A stretch of 10,786 nucleotides of DNA from Verrucomicrobiota bacterium (GTDB lineage: Bacteria > Verrucomicrobiota > Verrucomicrobiia > Limisphaerales > UBA11320): positions 1 through 10,786 of the forward strand of contig VHDG01000059.1 of the NCBI GenBank assembly GCA_016871475.1, written 5' to 3'. Position 1 is the first letter of the stretch; every line of letters begins with the position of its first letter. The notes beneath the pieces are model-generated. The model was given only the letters and a program-made list of their open reading frames with translations. It made no database searches and was not told where the DNA came from. This document shows, piece by piece, positions 1 to 7,656 of this stretch. A program made the translations under genes and the position numbers.

Positions 1-1
1 G

Positions 2-934
2 TTGTCCGTGCTGCAGGATGCCGATGGAGATCGTATCGCTGATTCGTGGGAGCTTGCCTATGGGCTCTCGGGAGCGAATGCAGAGGATGCGGCTCTGGAT
101 TCCGACGGTGATGGCGTGAGCAACCTGGACGAGTATCGGGGCGGGACAAATCCCAACGATCCCACCAGCTACCTTAAGATTACCCGGCTTGATCCCGGAT
201 TGACGTCAACGCAGATCGAGTTCTTGGCGGGTTCGAACCGGACATACACCGTGGAGTTCCGTGAATCGGTTGGAGCTGGGAACTGGCAGACCTTGACCAA
301 CGTGATGGTGCAAACCCAGACACGGGTTGAGACGATCGTGGACCCCTATCCGGCTTCCCGCAGCCGGCTCTATCGGCTTGTCTCGCCGGCGCTCTTCGGC
401 CGTCCGCCCGCGACTCCTGTCATTCTCCAATCACCCGCCGCGTCGCAAGGACGCAAGGCGACACCGGTTTCTCTTTGGGTGGAGGCTTCTGGAGAGGGGA
501 CACTTCGCTACCAGTGGCTGAAAGGGGGGCAAGTCATTGTTGGGGCGACATCTTCCACCCTGGTCTTCCCATCGTTGGCGGTTGCCGATCAGGGGCAGTA
601 TGCCGTGAGGGTGTCTGATCAATTCGGGGTGGTTGAAACGGCCCCCGCCTCGTTGGTGGTTCTCGATCCACCGGTGATTCTGGCCGGACCCCAGGGAGGT
701 TTGCTCGCGGCCGGTTCCCACATTCGTCTCACGGTTCAGGCTCAGGGGAACAATCCTTTGCGATACATCTGGCTGTTCAACGGACAGCGCGTGCCTGATG
801 CGGAAGGGCCTGAGTTGGTGTTGCCTTCAGCCACCACAGCGAGCAGCGGTAGATACCAGGTGATCGTCCGCCACAATACCTCCAATGGTGTGGTTGCTTC
901 AGAGACTGACGAGATCGAGATCCTGGTCCAATAG
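2..934 (+). CDS. Secreted protein with TSP3-like calcium loops and two Ig-like domains (C-terminal part, 5' truncated)
   Basis: The reading frame is open from the left edge, so this is the C-terminal 310 residues of a longer protein; the TTG at position 2 is not a credible start. Residues 6-17 and 33-45 are Asp-rich loops (DADGDRIADSWE, DSDGDGVSNLDEY), the thrombospondin-type-3/dockerin-like calcium-binding pattern. Residues about 58-128 form a beta-rich segment with a YTVEF...W...RLYRL pattern that I remember as common after such loops in verrucomicrobial secreted proteins. Two cysteine-free Ig-like domains follow (about 137-221 and 224-309), each with a core Trp (W172, W257) and a late Tyr in a DxGxY/SxGxY motif (Y200, Y285). 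Such domains usually serve in extracellular adhesion or as spacers in large surface or secreted proteins. The protein ends right after the second Ig domain, with no PEP-CTERM or LPXTG-type sorting tail. Its N-terminal, function-defining part lies outside the window. Confidence 0.85.
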   Translation: MSVLQDADGDRIADSWELAYGLSGANAEDAALDSDGDGVSNLDEYRGGTNPNDPTSYLKITRLDPGLTSTQIEFLAGSNRTYTVEFRESVGAGNWQTLTNVMVQTQTRVETIVDPYPASRSRLYRLVSPALFGRPPATPVILQSPAASQGRKATPVSLWVEASGEGTLRYQWLKGGQVIVGATSSTLVFPSLAVADQGQYAVRVSDQFGVVETAPASLVVLDPPVILAGPQGGLLAAGSHIRLTVQAQGNNPLRYIWLFNGQRVPDAEGPELVLPSATTASSGRYQVIVRHNTSNGVVASETDEIEILVQ

Positions 935-985
935 AGATGTGATGGCGATTGTTCTGCACACACTGTTCCAGGCATCCTGCGAGCC

Positions 986-1540
986 ATGAGCGATTGCAGA
1001 GTGGATGAAGAGCTTATAAGGCGTTTCATTCTTGATCCGGGTATTGCGGCCTTGGGCCCTGGGCCGAGGTCGAATGTACGAACACCGCAGGAGATCTCGG
1101 ATGTGGTGGATACCCGGCTGGCTGATGCCCTTGAGGCCAGCCAACTTCGAGCCCTCTTGCTGGAATGGAACGATCACCATGATGAGGCGCATGCGATAGT
1201 GCAGGACTGTTCAGACCCGACGGGAAGTTTGATCCATGGAATCCTGCATCGTCGCGAGCCCGATTATGGCAACGCGGAGTATTGGATGCGACGAGTGGGG
1301 AAGCATCCTTGCTACAGGAGACTGAGCACGGTTCTGAGGGCTTCTGAATTCGATTGGACAGCTGCGCAGGAACTGAAGACCAGGCTGCTGCCTGGCGATG
1401 ACTGGTCTCCAGTTGGCATGATTGAGTCCTGTGAGTCGGCAATTACCCTTCCATCCTCGCATCCCCTCTACGGGTGTCTGATGCGAGTTCAGCAAGCAGA
1501 GTTCCGGTGTCTGGCCGAATTTATCCTGTCGCAAGGCTGA
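986..1540 (+). CDS. Conserved hypothetical protein, 184 aa, with HGILHRRE...YWMRRVGKHP core
   Basis: This is a soluble-looking protein with no signal peptide or membrane segment. It starts at an ATG 51 bp after the Ig-like protein's stop; no strong Shine-Dalgarno is visible. The distinctive part is residues 84-111: H84-G-I-L-H88-R-R-E, then N96-A-E-Y-W100-M-R-R-V-G-K-H107-P. I recall similar segments (HG..HR.EGD..NA.YW.RR.G.HP) in uncharacterised proteins of Verrucomicrobia, Planctomycetes and Acidobacteria, so this is probably a real conserved family. No enzyme class can be assigned from sequence alone. The cluster of His, Arg, Glu and Trp could form a binding or catalytic site, but that is inference. 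Just before this core, residues 63-75 (DHHDEAHAIVQDC) are also acidic and His-rich. Co-transcription with the upstream gene is possible but not shown. Confidence is high that it is a gene and low for any function. Confidence 0.8.
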   Translation: MSDCRVDEELIRRFILDPGIAALGPGPRSNVRTPQEISDVVDTRLADALEASQLRALLLEWNDHHDEAHAIVQDCSDPTGSLIHGILHRREPDYGNAEYWMRRVGKHPCYRRLSTVLRASEFDWTAAQELKTRLLPGDDWSPVGMIESCESAITLPSSHPLYGCLMRVQQAEFRCLAEFILSQG

Positions 1541-1662
1541 CTCCATTTGGCTGGGTCGCCCGAAAGACGGACAAACAGCCGCACCTACCGATCGCCGTGA
1601 TTTCACTTCTTGATCGGAACGGACCGCTTGCCCCGGACTCGTGGTCATGTCAGAAACTGTGA
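1541..1662. other. Intergenic gap with no feature recognised
   Basis: These 122 bp separate the conserved hypothetical gene from the lipoprotein gene. I see no convincing hairpin followed by a T-run, no tRNA-like structure and no clear -35/-10 pair. A promoter for the lipoprotein-helicase pair could lie here, but nothing in the sequence identifies it. Confidence 0.4.
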
Positions 1663-2445
1663 ATGATTCTGAACGCCATCCGATTCGTGACGTCTCCCGG
1701 CTCGCTCGCTCTAGCCATGTTGTTGGGGCTCACAGGGTGTTCCACATCCCGCACGCACAGCCAGCAGGATGTCCAGAAACCCGCTTCCGCGCCTACGACT
1801 CCAACCGTCGCTACTCCAGCTTCACCCGCTCCACCACCTTCCAAACAGGGCACTCCTCCAACCGTGAAGCCCTCGGGGCCCCGCATTTCTCTGTTCGATG
1901 GCACCAGTCTTAAGAACTGGAAGTCGAGCGGCTACGCTGGCGAAGGCGAGATTGTGGTCGAGAAGGACCTGAACGGGCAGGGACCTGCACTGGTTTTGGG
2001 TGAAGGCGTGATGACCGGGATCACTTTCACGAATTCTTTTCCCAAGGATCGTTACGAACTCTCGCTTGAGGCGATGCGCGTGCAGGGAGGGGATTTCTTC
2101 TGTGGGCTTACCTTTCCCGTCGGAGAGGACCCCTGCAGCCTGATCGTGGGTGGATGGGGAGGCGGGGTTGTAGGACTTTCCAGCGTGGATGGCGAGGATG
2201 CAGCCCACAACGAGACGACTCGCTATATGAAGTTCGATGCCGGGCGTTGGTACCGCGTTCGACTGCGTGTGGCCAACCCCATCATCGAAGCCTGGATTGA
2301 TGACGAACAGGTCGTGAAACTCGATCGGACGGATCGACTGATCTCAATTCGCATCGAGATGGAATCATCGAAGCCGCTGGGCCTGGCGACATGGGCCACA
2401 CGTGGAGCAGTCAGGAATATCCAACTGGTCCATCTCAAGCCTTGA
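1663..2445 (+). CDS. Lipoprotein with DUF1080-like (LamG/ConA-type beta-sandwich) domain
   Basis: This is a 260-residue predicted lipoprotein. Residues 1-25 are a hydrophobic signal peptide ending in the lipobox L-T-G-C, with Cys26 the lipidation site. A Pro/Ala/Thr/Ser-rich linker (about 36-73) should hold the domain away from the membrane. The domain begins at I75-S-L-F-D-G-T-S-L-K-N-W86, which matches the opening LFDG..L..W signature of the DUF1080 family (Pfam name 3-keto-disaccharide hydrolase). The remainder is beta-rich, with a glycine-rich FFCGLTFPVG...GGWGGGVVGLSS stretch, a GRWYRVRLRV strand and a WIDDEQV strand typical of LamG/ConA-like folds. Members are abundant in Planctomycetes and Verrucomicrobia and are linked to carbohydrate binding or processing, so this one probably acts on or binds a glycan at the cell envelope. 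Its substrate is unknown and I cannot confirm catalysis. The helicase gene follows 19 bp after the stop, which suggests co-transcription. Confidence 0.85.
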   Translation: MILNAIRFVTSPGSLALAMLLGLTGCSTSRTHSQQDVQKPASAPTTPTVATPASPAPPPSKQGTPPTVKPSGPRISLFDGTSLKNWKSSGYAGEGEIVVEKDLNGQGPALVLGEGVMTGITFTNSFPKDRYELSLEAMRVQGGDFFCGLTFPVGEDPCSLIVGGWGGGVVGLSSVDGEDAAHNETTRYMKFDAGRWYRVRLRVANPIIEAWIDDEQVVKLDRTDRLISIRIEMESSKPLGLATWATRGAVRNIQLVHLKP

Positions 2446-2464
2446 GAACCCCATCGCTGAGCCA

Positions 2465-5400
2465 ATGGCTGCCGTCGAGTTGACAGAGTCGTTCCTCGCC
2501 AAAATCGGCGGTTGGGAGGCTATCAAGCAGGCTCGGGCGTTACTCAATGCGGGTCGCGTATTGAGCTCAAACTGGACGCCACCCGTTCTAAAGGGCGTTG
2601 TGCAGGAAGGCTCCAACTCCCTGCGTGCTGGTCTGGTGATCAAGGATTCCATCAATATCGAGAACCTCTGCAGCTGTCGTCAGTCACGGGACTGGGGCAC
2701 CATCTGCGCCCATTCCATCGCCGTCGGCTTGCGGGTGATCGCCAAGTCCACAGAAGCCTCCGAGCCCGAACCTGCTTCCCCGAAACCGCTTTCGAAAACC
2801 CAGTCTCCCGCCGCGGTCGCCAAGTCTATGACTTCCGTGCAATTTGCTGCGGAGGGGCAGACTGGGGAAAAGCTGGAGCTTGCAATCATCTTTCCTCCGA
2901 ACCTGGAACAGGCACTTCAACGCGGTCGAGTGATGGTTTGTTTTGAAGCGAGGACATCTCGGGGAAGGCATCCGCTTGCGAATCTGTCCACGACGACGAC
3001 CTATGCGCCCTCCAGCCAGGATCGTGCACTATTCCAGAAGGTCGTGGATCTGGCGGACGGACAGCTTCCGGCGATGCTCCAGCTCGATGCAGATCAACTG
3101 GCGAGCTTGCTTCCCTTCCTGGCGAACCATCCCGAGGTGACCCTTGGGCGCAATCAGACTCTTCAGGTGGATTCGAATCCGTGGCCGCTTTCGATCACTG
3201 CGAAACTCGAACCGGACGGGCAGCTTTGTTTGCAAAGAGAGATTCCAACCCCGGTCGTCGGTCTCGTCGGCCTGAATGCCACGGCCTGCTGGGGATATGC
3301 GCAGGCGACATTCAAACCCGTCGCTGTTCCGACACAGTGGCGAAGCGTTTTGCAGGGACCTGTGAGAGTGTCCCGTATACAGGTTCCTTTGTTTCTGAGT
3401 TCCGACTGGCCTGTTCTGGTCGCGAATGGAATGCGTGCGACCAACTTTCAGCTCGAGGATTTTTCGGTGGAAGCGATGTCGCCCCGCTTCAGCCTTCACC
3501 TCCTGGGCGGGCTTGCGCAGATGGCCTTGCAGTTACATGCCACTTACGGAGCAAGGATCATCCCTCTGGGCTCTTCGTCCCCAGGCTCGGATCCATGGAT
3601 GCCCGACCCTTCGGACATTCACCGATACTGGACGCGCAATCCGCAAGCAGAGCAGCAGGCCATCGCGAGACTGGTGCGATACGGGTTTGCCGGGCCGGAT
3701 TCCAAGGGGCTTTGGAATCTTCGAGGCGAGAACGCGGTGTTGAGCTTCCTCGCACGGGAGTTTCCCCGGCTGAAGTGCGAGTGGGATGTCACCTTGGAGG
3801 AGCGTCTTGAGCAAAGTTGCGCGACGAAGCTGGAACGAATCGAACCACAGTTTGCTTTCACATCCTCAGGGGTGCAGTGGATGGATTTTTCGGTGAACTA
3901 TCGTCTGGCGGGCGGTGAGGTGTTGTCACCGGCTGAGATTCAGCGGCTCATTCTATCCGGCCAGGGGCATGGACGGTTGCGCAATGGCAAGATCGCGGTC
4001 TTTGACCAGGAGCTGCTCGAAGATTTCGAGGAGGCTCTGCGAGACTGCAATCCAACCCAGCAACCGGGAGGAAGAATGCGGATCGAAGCCAGGCAGGCGG
4101 GTTACCTGGAGTCAACGGCTCGCCAGCACGGCTGGACTGTTTCGGCTCCCACGAATATCCAGGAACGATTCCGCGCGCAGTCGGGCCAGGTCATTGGAGA
4201 GTGTCCTTCATTGGGTGACCTGGATTCCGTGCTGAGGCCCTACCAGAAGCAGGGAGTGGCCTGGTTTTCATTCCTTCGCGACAACCAATTCGGAGGGGTG
4301 CTGGCCGATGAGATGGGGTTGGGTAAAACGCTCCAGACGCTTGCGTTCCTTCGTTGGACTCGCAGCCAGGAGCAGGATCGCCTTCCCAACCTCGTCATCT
4401 GTCCTTCGAGCCTGATCTTCAACTGGGTCAAAGAGGCTGAGAAGTTCACCCCTTCACTCAAAACCATCGCGCTCCATGGAGCCGATCGGCATGAGCTTTG
4501 GAGCCAGGCGCGGTCTGCAGATCTCCTGATCACGAGCTACGGACTGGCTCGGCGGGATGCGGAGCAATACGCTTCGTTGGAGTTCGACACCGTCGTTCTG
4601 GATGAAGCCCAGCACATCAAGAATCGACAAACCCAGAACGCGCAAGCCGTCAAAGCGATTTCATCCCGGCGACGCCTTGTGCTGACGGGCACTCCCCTTG
4701 AGAATTCATTGCTCGATTTGTGGTCGATCTTCGATTTTCTGATGCCTGGATATCTGGGGGCGGCTCAAGATTTTCGTGAGCGATATGAGCTTCCCATCGC
4801 CCGGGATAGCGATGCCGGTGCGTTGTCGCGTTTGAGTCGTCGGCTCCGTCCATTCATTCTGCGAAGACTGAAGAAGGAAGTAGCGACCGAGCTACCTCCC
4901 AAACTTGAGCATGTGGCCTATTGCGAACTGGTCGATGGGCAGAGGGTTCTTTACCAGCAACTCTTGGAGGCGGGTCGGCGTGAGATGTTGGAGACGGCTG
5001 AAGGTGAATCAGGCGGGCGGGCTCGAATGGCGATGCTGACAACGCTCCTGCGATTGCGACAGGTTTGTTGCGATCCGCGGCTTGTGGATGCCGAGGGCCG
5101 GACGGCTGCCCTGGGCTCCGGGAAGACGGAGTTGTTCATGGAGCTGCTGGAGGAGGCGTTGGATGGAGGGCACCGCGTCCTGGTGTTCAGTCAGTTCACG
5201 TCGATGCTGGCGCTTCTCAAGCAGGCGCTGGAGGAGCGCGAGATGGATTACTGTTATCTGGATGGTTCCACAGCGAACCGAGGTGAAGTGGTGCAGCGGT
5301 TTCAGAGCGGGAGCGCGCCGGTGTTTCTCATCAGTCTGAAGGCTGGGGGTGTGGGATTGAACCTTACTGCGGCTGACACTGTGATTCACTTCGATCCCTG

Positions 5401-5617
5401 GTGGAACCCGGCCGTGGAAGATCAGGCATCAAGCCGGGCTCATCGAATCGGGCAGTCCCGAGTGGTCACCAGCTACAAGCTTATTGCCCGGGACACTGTG
5501 GAGGAGAAGATCCTGTTGTTGCAGCAACGGAAGCGCGAGCTGACGGCGGGCGCGCTCAGCGAGGAGGGCTTTGCTTCGACGCTGACCTGGGAGGAGATGT
5601 GCGGGCTATTCTCCTGA
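2465..5617 (+). CDS. SWIM zinc-finger SNF2-family (Swi2/Snf2) DEAD/DEAH-type helicase
   Basis: This is a 1050-residue ATP-dependent DNA translocase of the bacterial SNF2 type. Numbering from ATG 2465, a SWIM zinc finger is complete at C69-x-C71-x9-C81-x-H83. A Pro/Ser/Glu-rich linker follows, then a long region (about 130-570) that corresponds by position to the bacterial SNF2-associated region. The motor starts at L590-R-P-Y-Q; motif I is D615-E-M-G-L-G-K621-T, motif II D713-E-A-Q, motif III L740-T-G-T-P. The second RecA lobe has VLVFSQF (from 905), GGVGLNLT (961-968) and motif VI R991-A-H-R-I-G-Q997. All core ATPase motifs are intact, so it should be active. A GTG at 2402 would add 21 residues overlapping the lipoprotein gene. 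ATG 2465 is preferred because it starts just before the conserved-looking N-terminus, although its Shine-Dalgarno is weak. The cellular role of these proteins (transcription or DNA repair) is poorly defined. The 3' end overlaps the convergent membrane-protein gene by 12 bp. Confidence 0.95.
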   Translation: MAAVELTESFLAKIGGWEAIKQARALLNAGRVLSSNWTPPVLKGVVQEGSNSLRAGLVIKDSINIENLCSCRQSRDWGTICAHSIAVGLRVIAKSTEASEPEPASPKPLSKTQSPAAVAKSMTSVQFAAEGQTGEKLELAIIFPPNLEQALQRGRVMVCFEARTSRGRHPLANLSTTTTYAPSSQDRALFQKVVDLADGQLPAMLQLDADQLASLLPFLANHPEVTLGRNQTLQVDSNPWPLSITAKLEPDGQLCLQREIPTPVVGLVGLNATACWGYAQATFKPVAVPTQWRSVLQGPVRVSRIQVPLFLSSDWPVLVANGMRATNFQLEDFSVEAMSPRFSLHLLGGLAQMALQLHATYGARIIPLGSSSPGSDPWMPDPSDIHRYWTRNPQAEQQAIARLVRYGFAGPDSKGLWNLRGENAVLSFLAREFPRLKCEWDVTLEERLEQSCATKLERIEPQFAFTSSGVQWMDFSVNYRLAGGEVLSPAEIQRLILSGQGHGRLRNGKIAVFDQELLEDFEEALRDCNPTQQPGGRMRIEARQAGYLESTARQHGWTVSAPTNIQERFRAQSGQVIGECPSLGDLDSVLRPYQKQGVAWFSFLRDNQFGGVLADEMGLGKTLQTLAFLRWTRSQEQDRLPNLVICPSSLIFNWVKEAEKFTPSLKTIALHGADRHELWSQARSADLLITSYGLARRDAEQYASLEFDTVVLDEAQHIKNRQTQNAQAVKAISSRRRLVLTGTPLENSLLDLWSIFDFLMPGYLGAAQDFRERYELPIARDSDAGALSRLSRRLRPFILRRLKKEVATELPPKLEHVAYCELVDGQRVLYQQLLEAGRREMLETAEGESGGRARMAMLTTLLRLRQVCCDPRLVDAEGRTAALGSGKTELFMELLEEALDGGHRVLVFSQFTSMLALLKQALEEREMDYCYLDGSTANRGEVVQRFQSGSAPVFLISLKAGGVGLNLTAADTVIHFDPWWNPAVEDQASSRAHRIGQSRVVTSYKLIARDTVEEKILLLQQRKRELTAGALSEEGFASTLTWEEMCGLFS

Positions 5618-6646
5618 GGGCGCGGGTGGCGCGTCCGGGGAATCTGACGTGGCCGGGGGTGCTTGGAAGGCGATGGCACCCATCTCGAGCTTGATATAGT
5701 AGAGGACAACCGGGGCGAGAATCATGCCGGGGATGCCCATGAACTTCTCGCCCACGATCAGGCCGAGCATGGTCAGCCACACCGGGTTTCGGATTCGATC
5801 ACCGATGATCTTGCTGTTCAGGAAATATTCGAACTTGTGGATGATGATCAGGTAGGCAAGCGCGGCGATGGCCATGGTCGGCGACATCGTGAGGCCCACG
5901 GCAAAGATCACGCAGTTGCTGATGAGGTTCCCGATGATGGGCAGCAGGCCACAAAGGAAGGTGACCCCGATCAGCATGATCGAATGTTTCATCGATGCGC
6001 TCAGGATGAAAACCGCCGTCAGGGCCGTGTTCACGGAAGAGATGATAATCTGGGCGCCCAGGACCGTTCTAAAGCTCTCAAAGAACGATTCGAATCGCTT
6101 CATCAACTCCGCGCAGAAAGCGCTGTAGAGGTTGTTGGGGACGCGATGCATGGACGGAGCGAGATCCAAAGCGGGCTTGAGGAAGATGCTGACAGCGACC
6201 ACGAGACCGATGATGAACAGGACAGCTTCGCGTGTCGCGAGCTTGGCGATGTTGGTGACTTCGGCGAAGCGTTCCTGAACCTCCTTCGTGATGAGCGCTT
6301 TGAGTCCGGCAATATCCTCAAACGGGAGGTCCACGCCCTTGCTGGCGGCAAGGGTTTGGAGTTTAGGCATAAACTCCTGGAACACCGGGGGAAGACTGGA
6401 GGCCGCGTTTCGGAAAAACGCCACGAAGCCGTAGGAGATCAAGGCCACCACTCCGCAAAAGAGAAGCACGCTCAGCCACTTTCCCCTTCCGAAGTCGAGC
6501 ATCTGCAGGAGAAAGCACGAGAACAGAATGGTGAGCAACACCGTGGCCAAGTGCACGAAGGGCGCTGATACAATCAGCGTTGTCATGAACGCAAATGACA
6601 CCCGCCGGGGTGTCCACCATCCGTAGAATGAGTTTGTTTCGTGCAC
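5606..6646 (-). CDS. AI-2E/PerM-family (DUF20) multi-pass membrane transporter
   Basis: This is a 346-residue integral membrane protein. Hydrophobic segments lie at about 21-50 (probably two helices), 58-78, 140-157, 197-217, 221-255, 257-275 and 290-320. A soluble loop sits at about 80-138, as is usual between the second and third membrane parts of this family. The segment L231-C-G-L-L-P-I-I-G-N-L-I-S-N, followed by a late GEKFMGIPGMILAPVV stretch, is characteristic of the AI-2E/PerM family, whose members export autoinducer-2 or act as ion antiporters; the substrate here is unknown. The C-terminus is a Pro/Ala/Ser/Asp-rich cytoplasmic tail. The start is a GTG at 6646: an in-frame TAG lies a few codons upstream, a CAGG sequence lies about six bases before it, and the charged RR preceding the first helix would be lost from the next start (ATG 6586). 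It lies 71 bp downstream of the deacetylase gene on the same strand, so the two may be co-transcribed. Confidence 0.88.
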   Translation of the reverse strand: MHETNSFYGWWTPRRVSFAFMTTLIVSAPFVHLATVLLTILFSCFLLQMLDFGRGKWLSVLLFCGVVALISYGFVAFFRNAASSLPPVFQEFMPKLQTLAASKGVDLPFEDIAGLKALITKEVQERFAEVTNIAKLATREAVLFIIGLVVAVSIFLKPALDLAPSMHRVPNNLYSAFCAELMKRFESFFESFRTVLGAQIIISSVNTALTAVFILSASMKHSIMLIGVTFLCGLLPIIGNLISNCVIFAVGLTMSPTMAIAALAYLIIIHKFEYFLNSKIIGDRIRNPVWLTMLGLIVGEKFMGIPGMILAPVVLYYIKLEMGAIAFQAPPATSDSPDAPPAPSGE

Positions 6647-6717
6647 TGGCGGCCTGCATCCCTAACTGGATTTCCCGTCCGCCGCAAGCCCGGGTATGAA
6701 ACCCCTGCCGATCGGAA

Positions 6718-7620
6718 TCACGCCCCGGCAATCCCGCGAAGGTATTGCAGGATCAGCTCAGGCAGATCGCTGCTGTATCCCCCTTCCAACACGCTGAACA
6801 CGGGAACGCCCAACCCCGTCATCCTTTCGCCCAGCCAATGAAAGTCCTCCCGCTCCAACGTTCCTTGAGCCAGCGGGTCCCGCGCATAGGCGTCGAACCC
6901 GGCTGAGACCCCCACGATGTCAGGCTTCCACTGCTGAAGTTCAGCGATCGCTCCCTCCAGGATCTTCCGGTAATCGAGCCGAGGGGTGGACGGCCGGACC
7001 GTAAAGTTTCGGCTCTGGGGTCCCCGATGCGTCAAGCCCGTGCCGGGATAGCAGGGAGACTGATGCACAGAGATGAACATCATCCCTTCCTGATTCAGCA
7101 GAATATCCTCGGTGCCGTTGCCGTGGTGCACATCAAAGTCGAAAACTGCGACCCGCTTGAACCCCTCATGGCGGGCTGCGAGCGCCGCGATAGCGATGGA
7201 GTTGAAGTAGCAGAAGCCCATCGCCTGGGATCGGGTCGCATGATGCCCCGGGGGACGCAACAGGCTGAAGGCGCGACGTCCCTGTCCGGCTTCCCGGAGC
7301 GCCCGGAGTGCTCCGCCAGCGGCGCGGAGTGTGTGTTCATGGATTCCCGGATGCCAGGGGGTGTCACCATCAAAGTCCTCACGCGATTCCATAACGTTAC
7401 GGATCAAGTCGGCGGAATGAGCGCGCTGGACTGCCTCCCTCGGTGCCGGCTCGGGTTGGATCCACGAGAGCTCAAGGCCCTTTTGTTGTTTGAGAAGGGC
7501 GGTGGTCTCTTGAATACGGGCCGGTCGCTCGGGATGTCCTTCCCGGTGATATTGAGTGCACCGGGCATCGGTGATGATGGAGATGGGTGTTGGCATTCGC
7601 ATCGAACTCGCGTCGGTCAT
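6718..7620 (-). CDS. Histone deacetylase family protein (class II-type zinc amidohydrolase)
   Basis: This is a 300-residue zinc-dependent deacetylase of the HDAC/acetoin-utilisation/acetylpolyamine-amidohydrolase superfamily. Numbered from ATG 7620, it has the N-terminal HPERP.R motif (residues 29-35), the active-site loop L121-R-P-P-G-H126-H127-A with the catalytic His pair, D161-F-D163-V-H165-H-G-N-G-T supplying two zinc ligands (D163, H165), the third ligand D243 in A-G-F-D-A, and the transition-state Tyr282 in L-E-G-G-Y. All catalytic residues are present, so an active enzyme is expected. It probably removes acetyl groups from small molecules such as polyamines or from lysines; the sequence does not settle which. 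The frame is open back to 7665, but that would overlap the divergent gene, so ATG 7620 (GGATG six to ten bases upstream) is preferred. ATGs at 7602 and 7596 are alternatives that keep the full domain. It is divergent from the GH5-like gene and upstream of the AI-2E-family gene. Confidence 0.92.
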   Translation of the reverse strand: MTDASSMRMPTPISIITDARCTQYHREGHPERPARIQETTALLKQQKGLELSWIQPEPAPREAVQRAHSADLIRNVMESREDFDGDTPWHPGIHEHTLRAAGGALRALREAGQGRRAFSLLRPPGHHATRSQAMGFCYFNSIAIAALAARHEGFKRVAVFDFDVHHGNGTEDILLNQEGMMFISVHQSPCYPGTGLTHRGPQSRNFTVRPSTPRLDYRKILEGAIAELQQWKPDIVGVSAGFDAYARDPLAQGTLEREDFHWLGERMTGLGVPVFSVLEGGYSSDLPELILQYLRGIAGA

Positions 7621-7649
7621 TTGACATCCGACGCATCTTTCTGCTAATG
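7621..7649 (+). promoter_or_regulatory. Candidate sigma-70-type promoter for the GH5-like gene
   Basis: A perfect -35 hexamer TTGACA (7621-7626) is followed after 16 bp by GCTAAT (7643-7648), four of six matches to TATAAT. Transcription would start near 7655, only a base or two before the ATG at 7657, and no Shine-Dalgarno precedes that ATG. The two boxes and spacing are directly visible; promoter activity and a near-leaderless transcript are inference. The -35 box directly abuts the deacetylase start codon on the other strand. Confidence 0.35.
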
Positions 7650-7656
7650 CCGTCGC

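Noticed and set aside
3181..3810. A 209-codon plus-strand open frame inside the helicase gene
   Set aside because: It lies in another frame of an intact SNF2 gene, has no recognisable domain and is typical of shadow frames in GC-rich coding DNA.
5600..5660. A bidirectional terminator between the convergent helicase and membrane-protein genes
   Set aside because: The coding regions overlap by 12 bp and I found no clean stem with a T-run on either strand.
5663..6568. A 301-codon plus-strand open frame opposite the AI-2E-family gene
   Set aside because: Its translation is extremely rich in Asp, Glu, His, Gln and Arg with no domain, as expected from the complement of a hydrophobic membrane-protein gene. 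The minus-strand frame has clear family motifs and membrane segments.
7027..7647. A 206-codon plus-strand open frame opposite the deacetylase gene
   Set aside because: It shows no motifs, while the opposite strand encodes a complete HDAC-family active site over the same bases.
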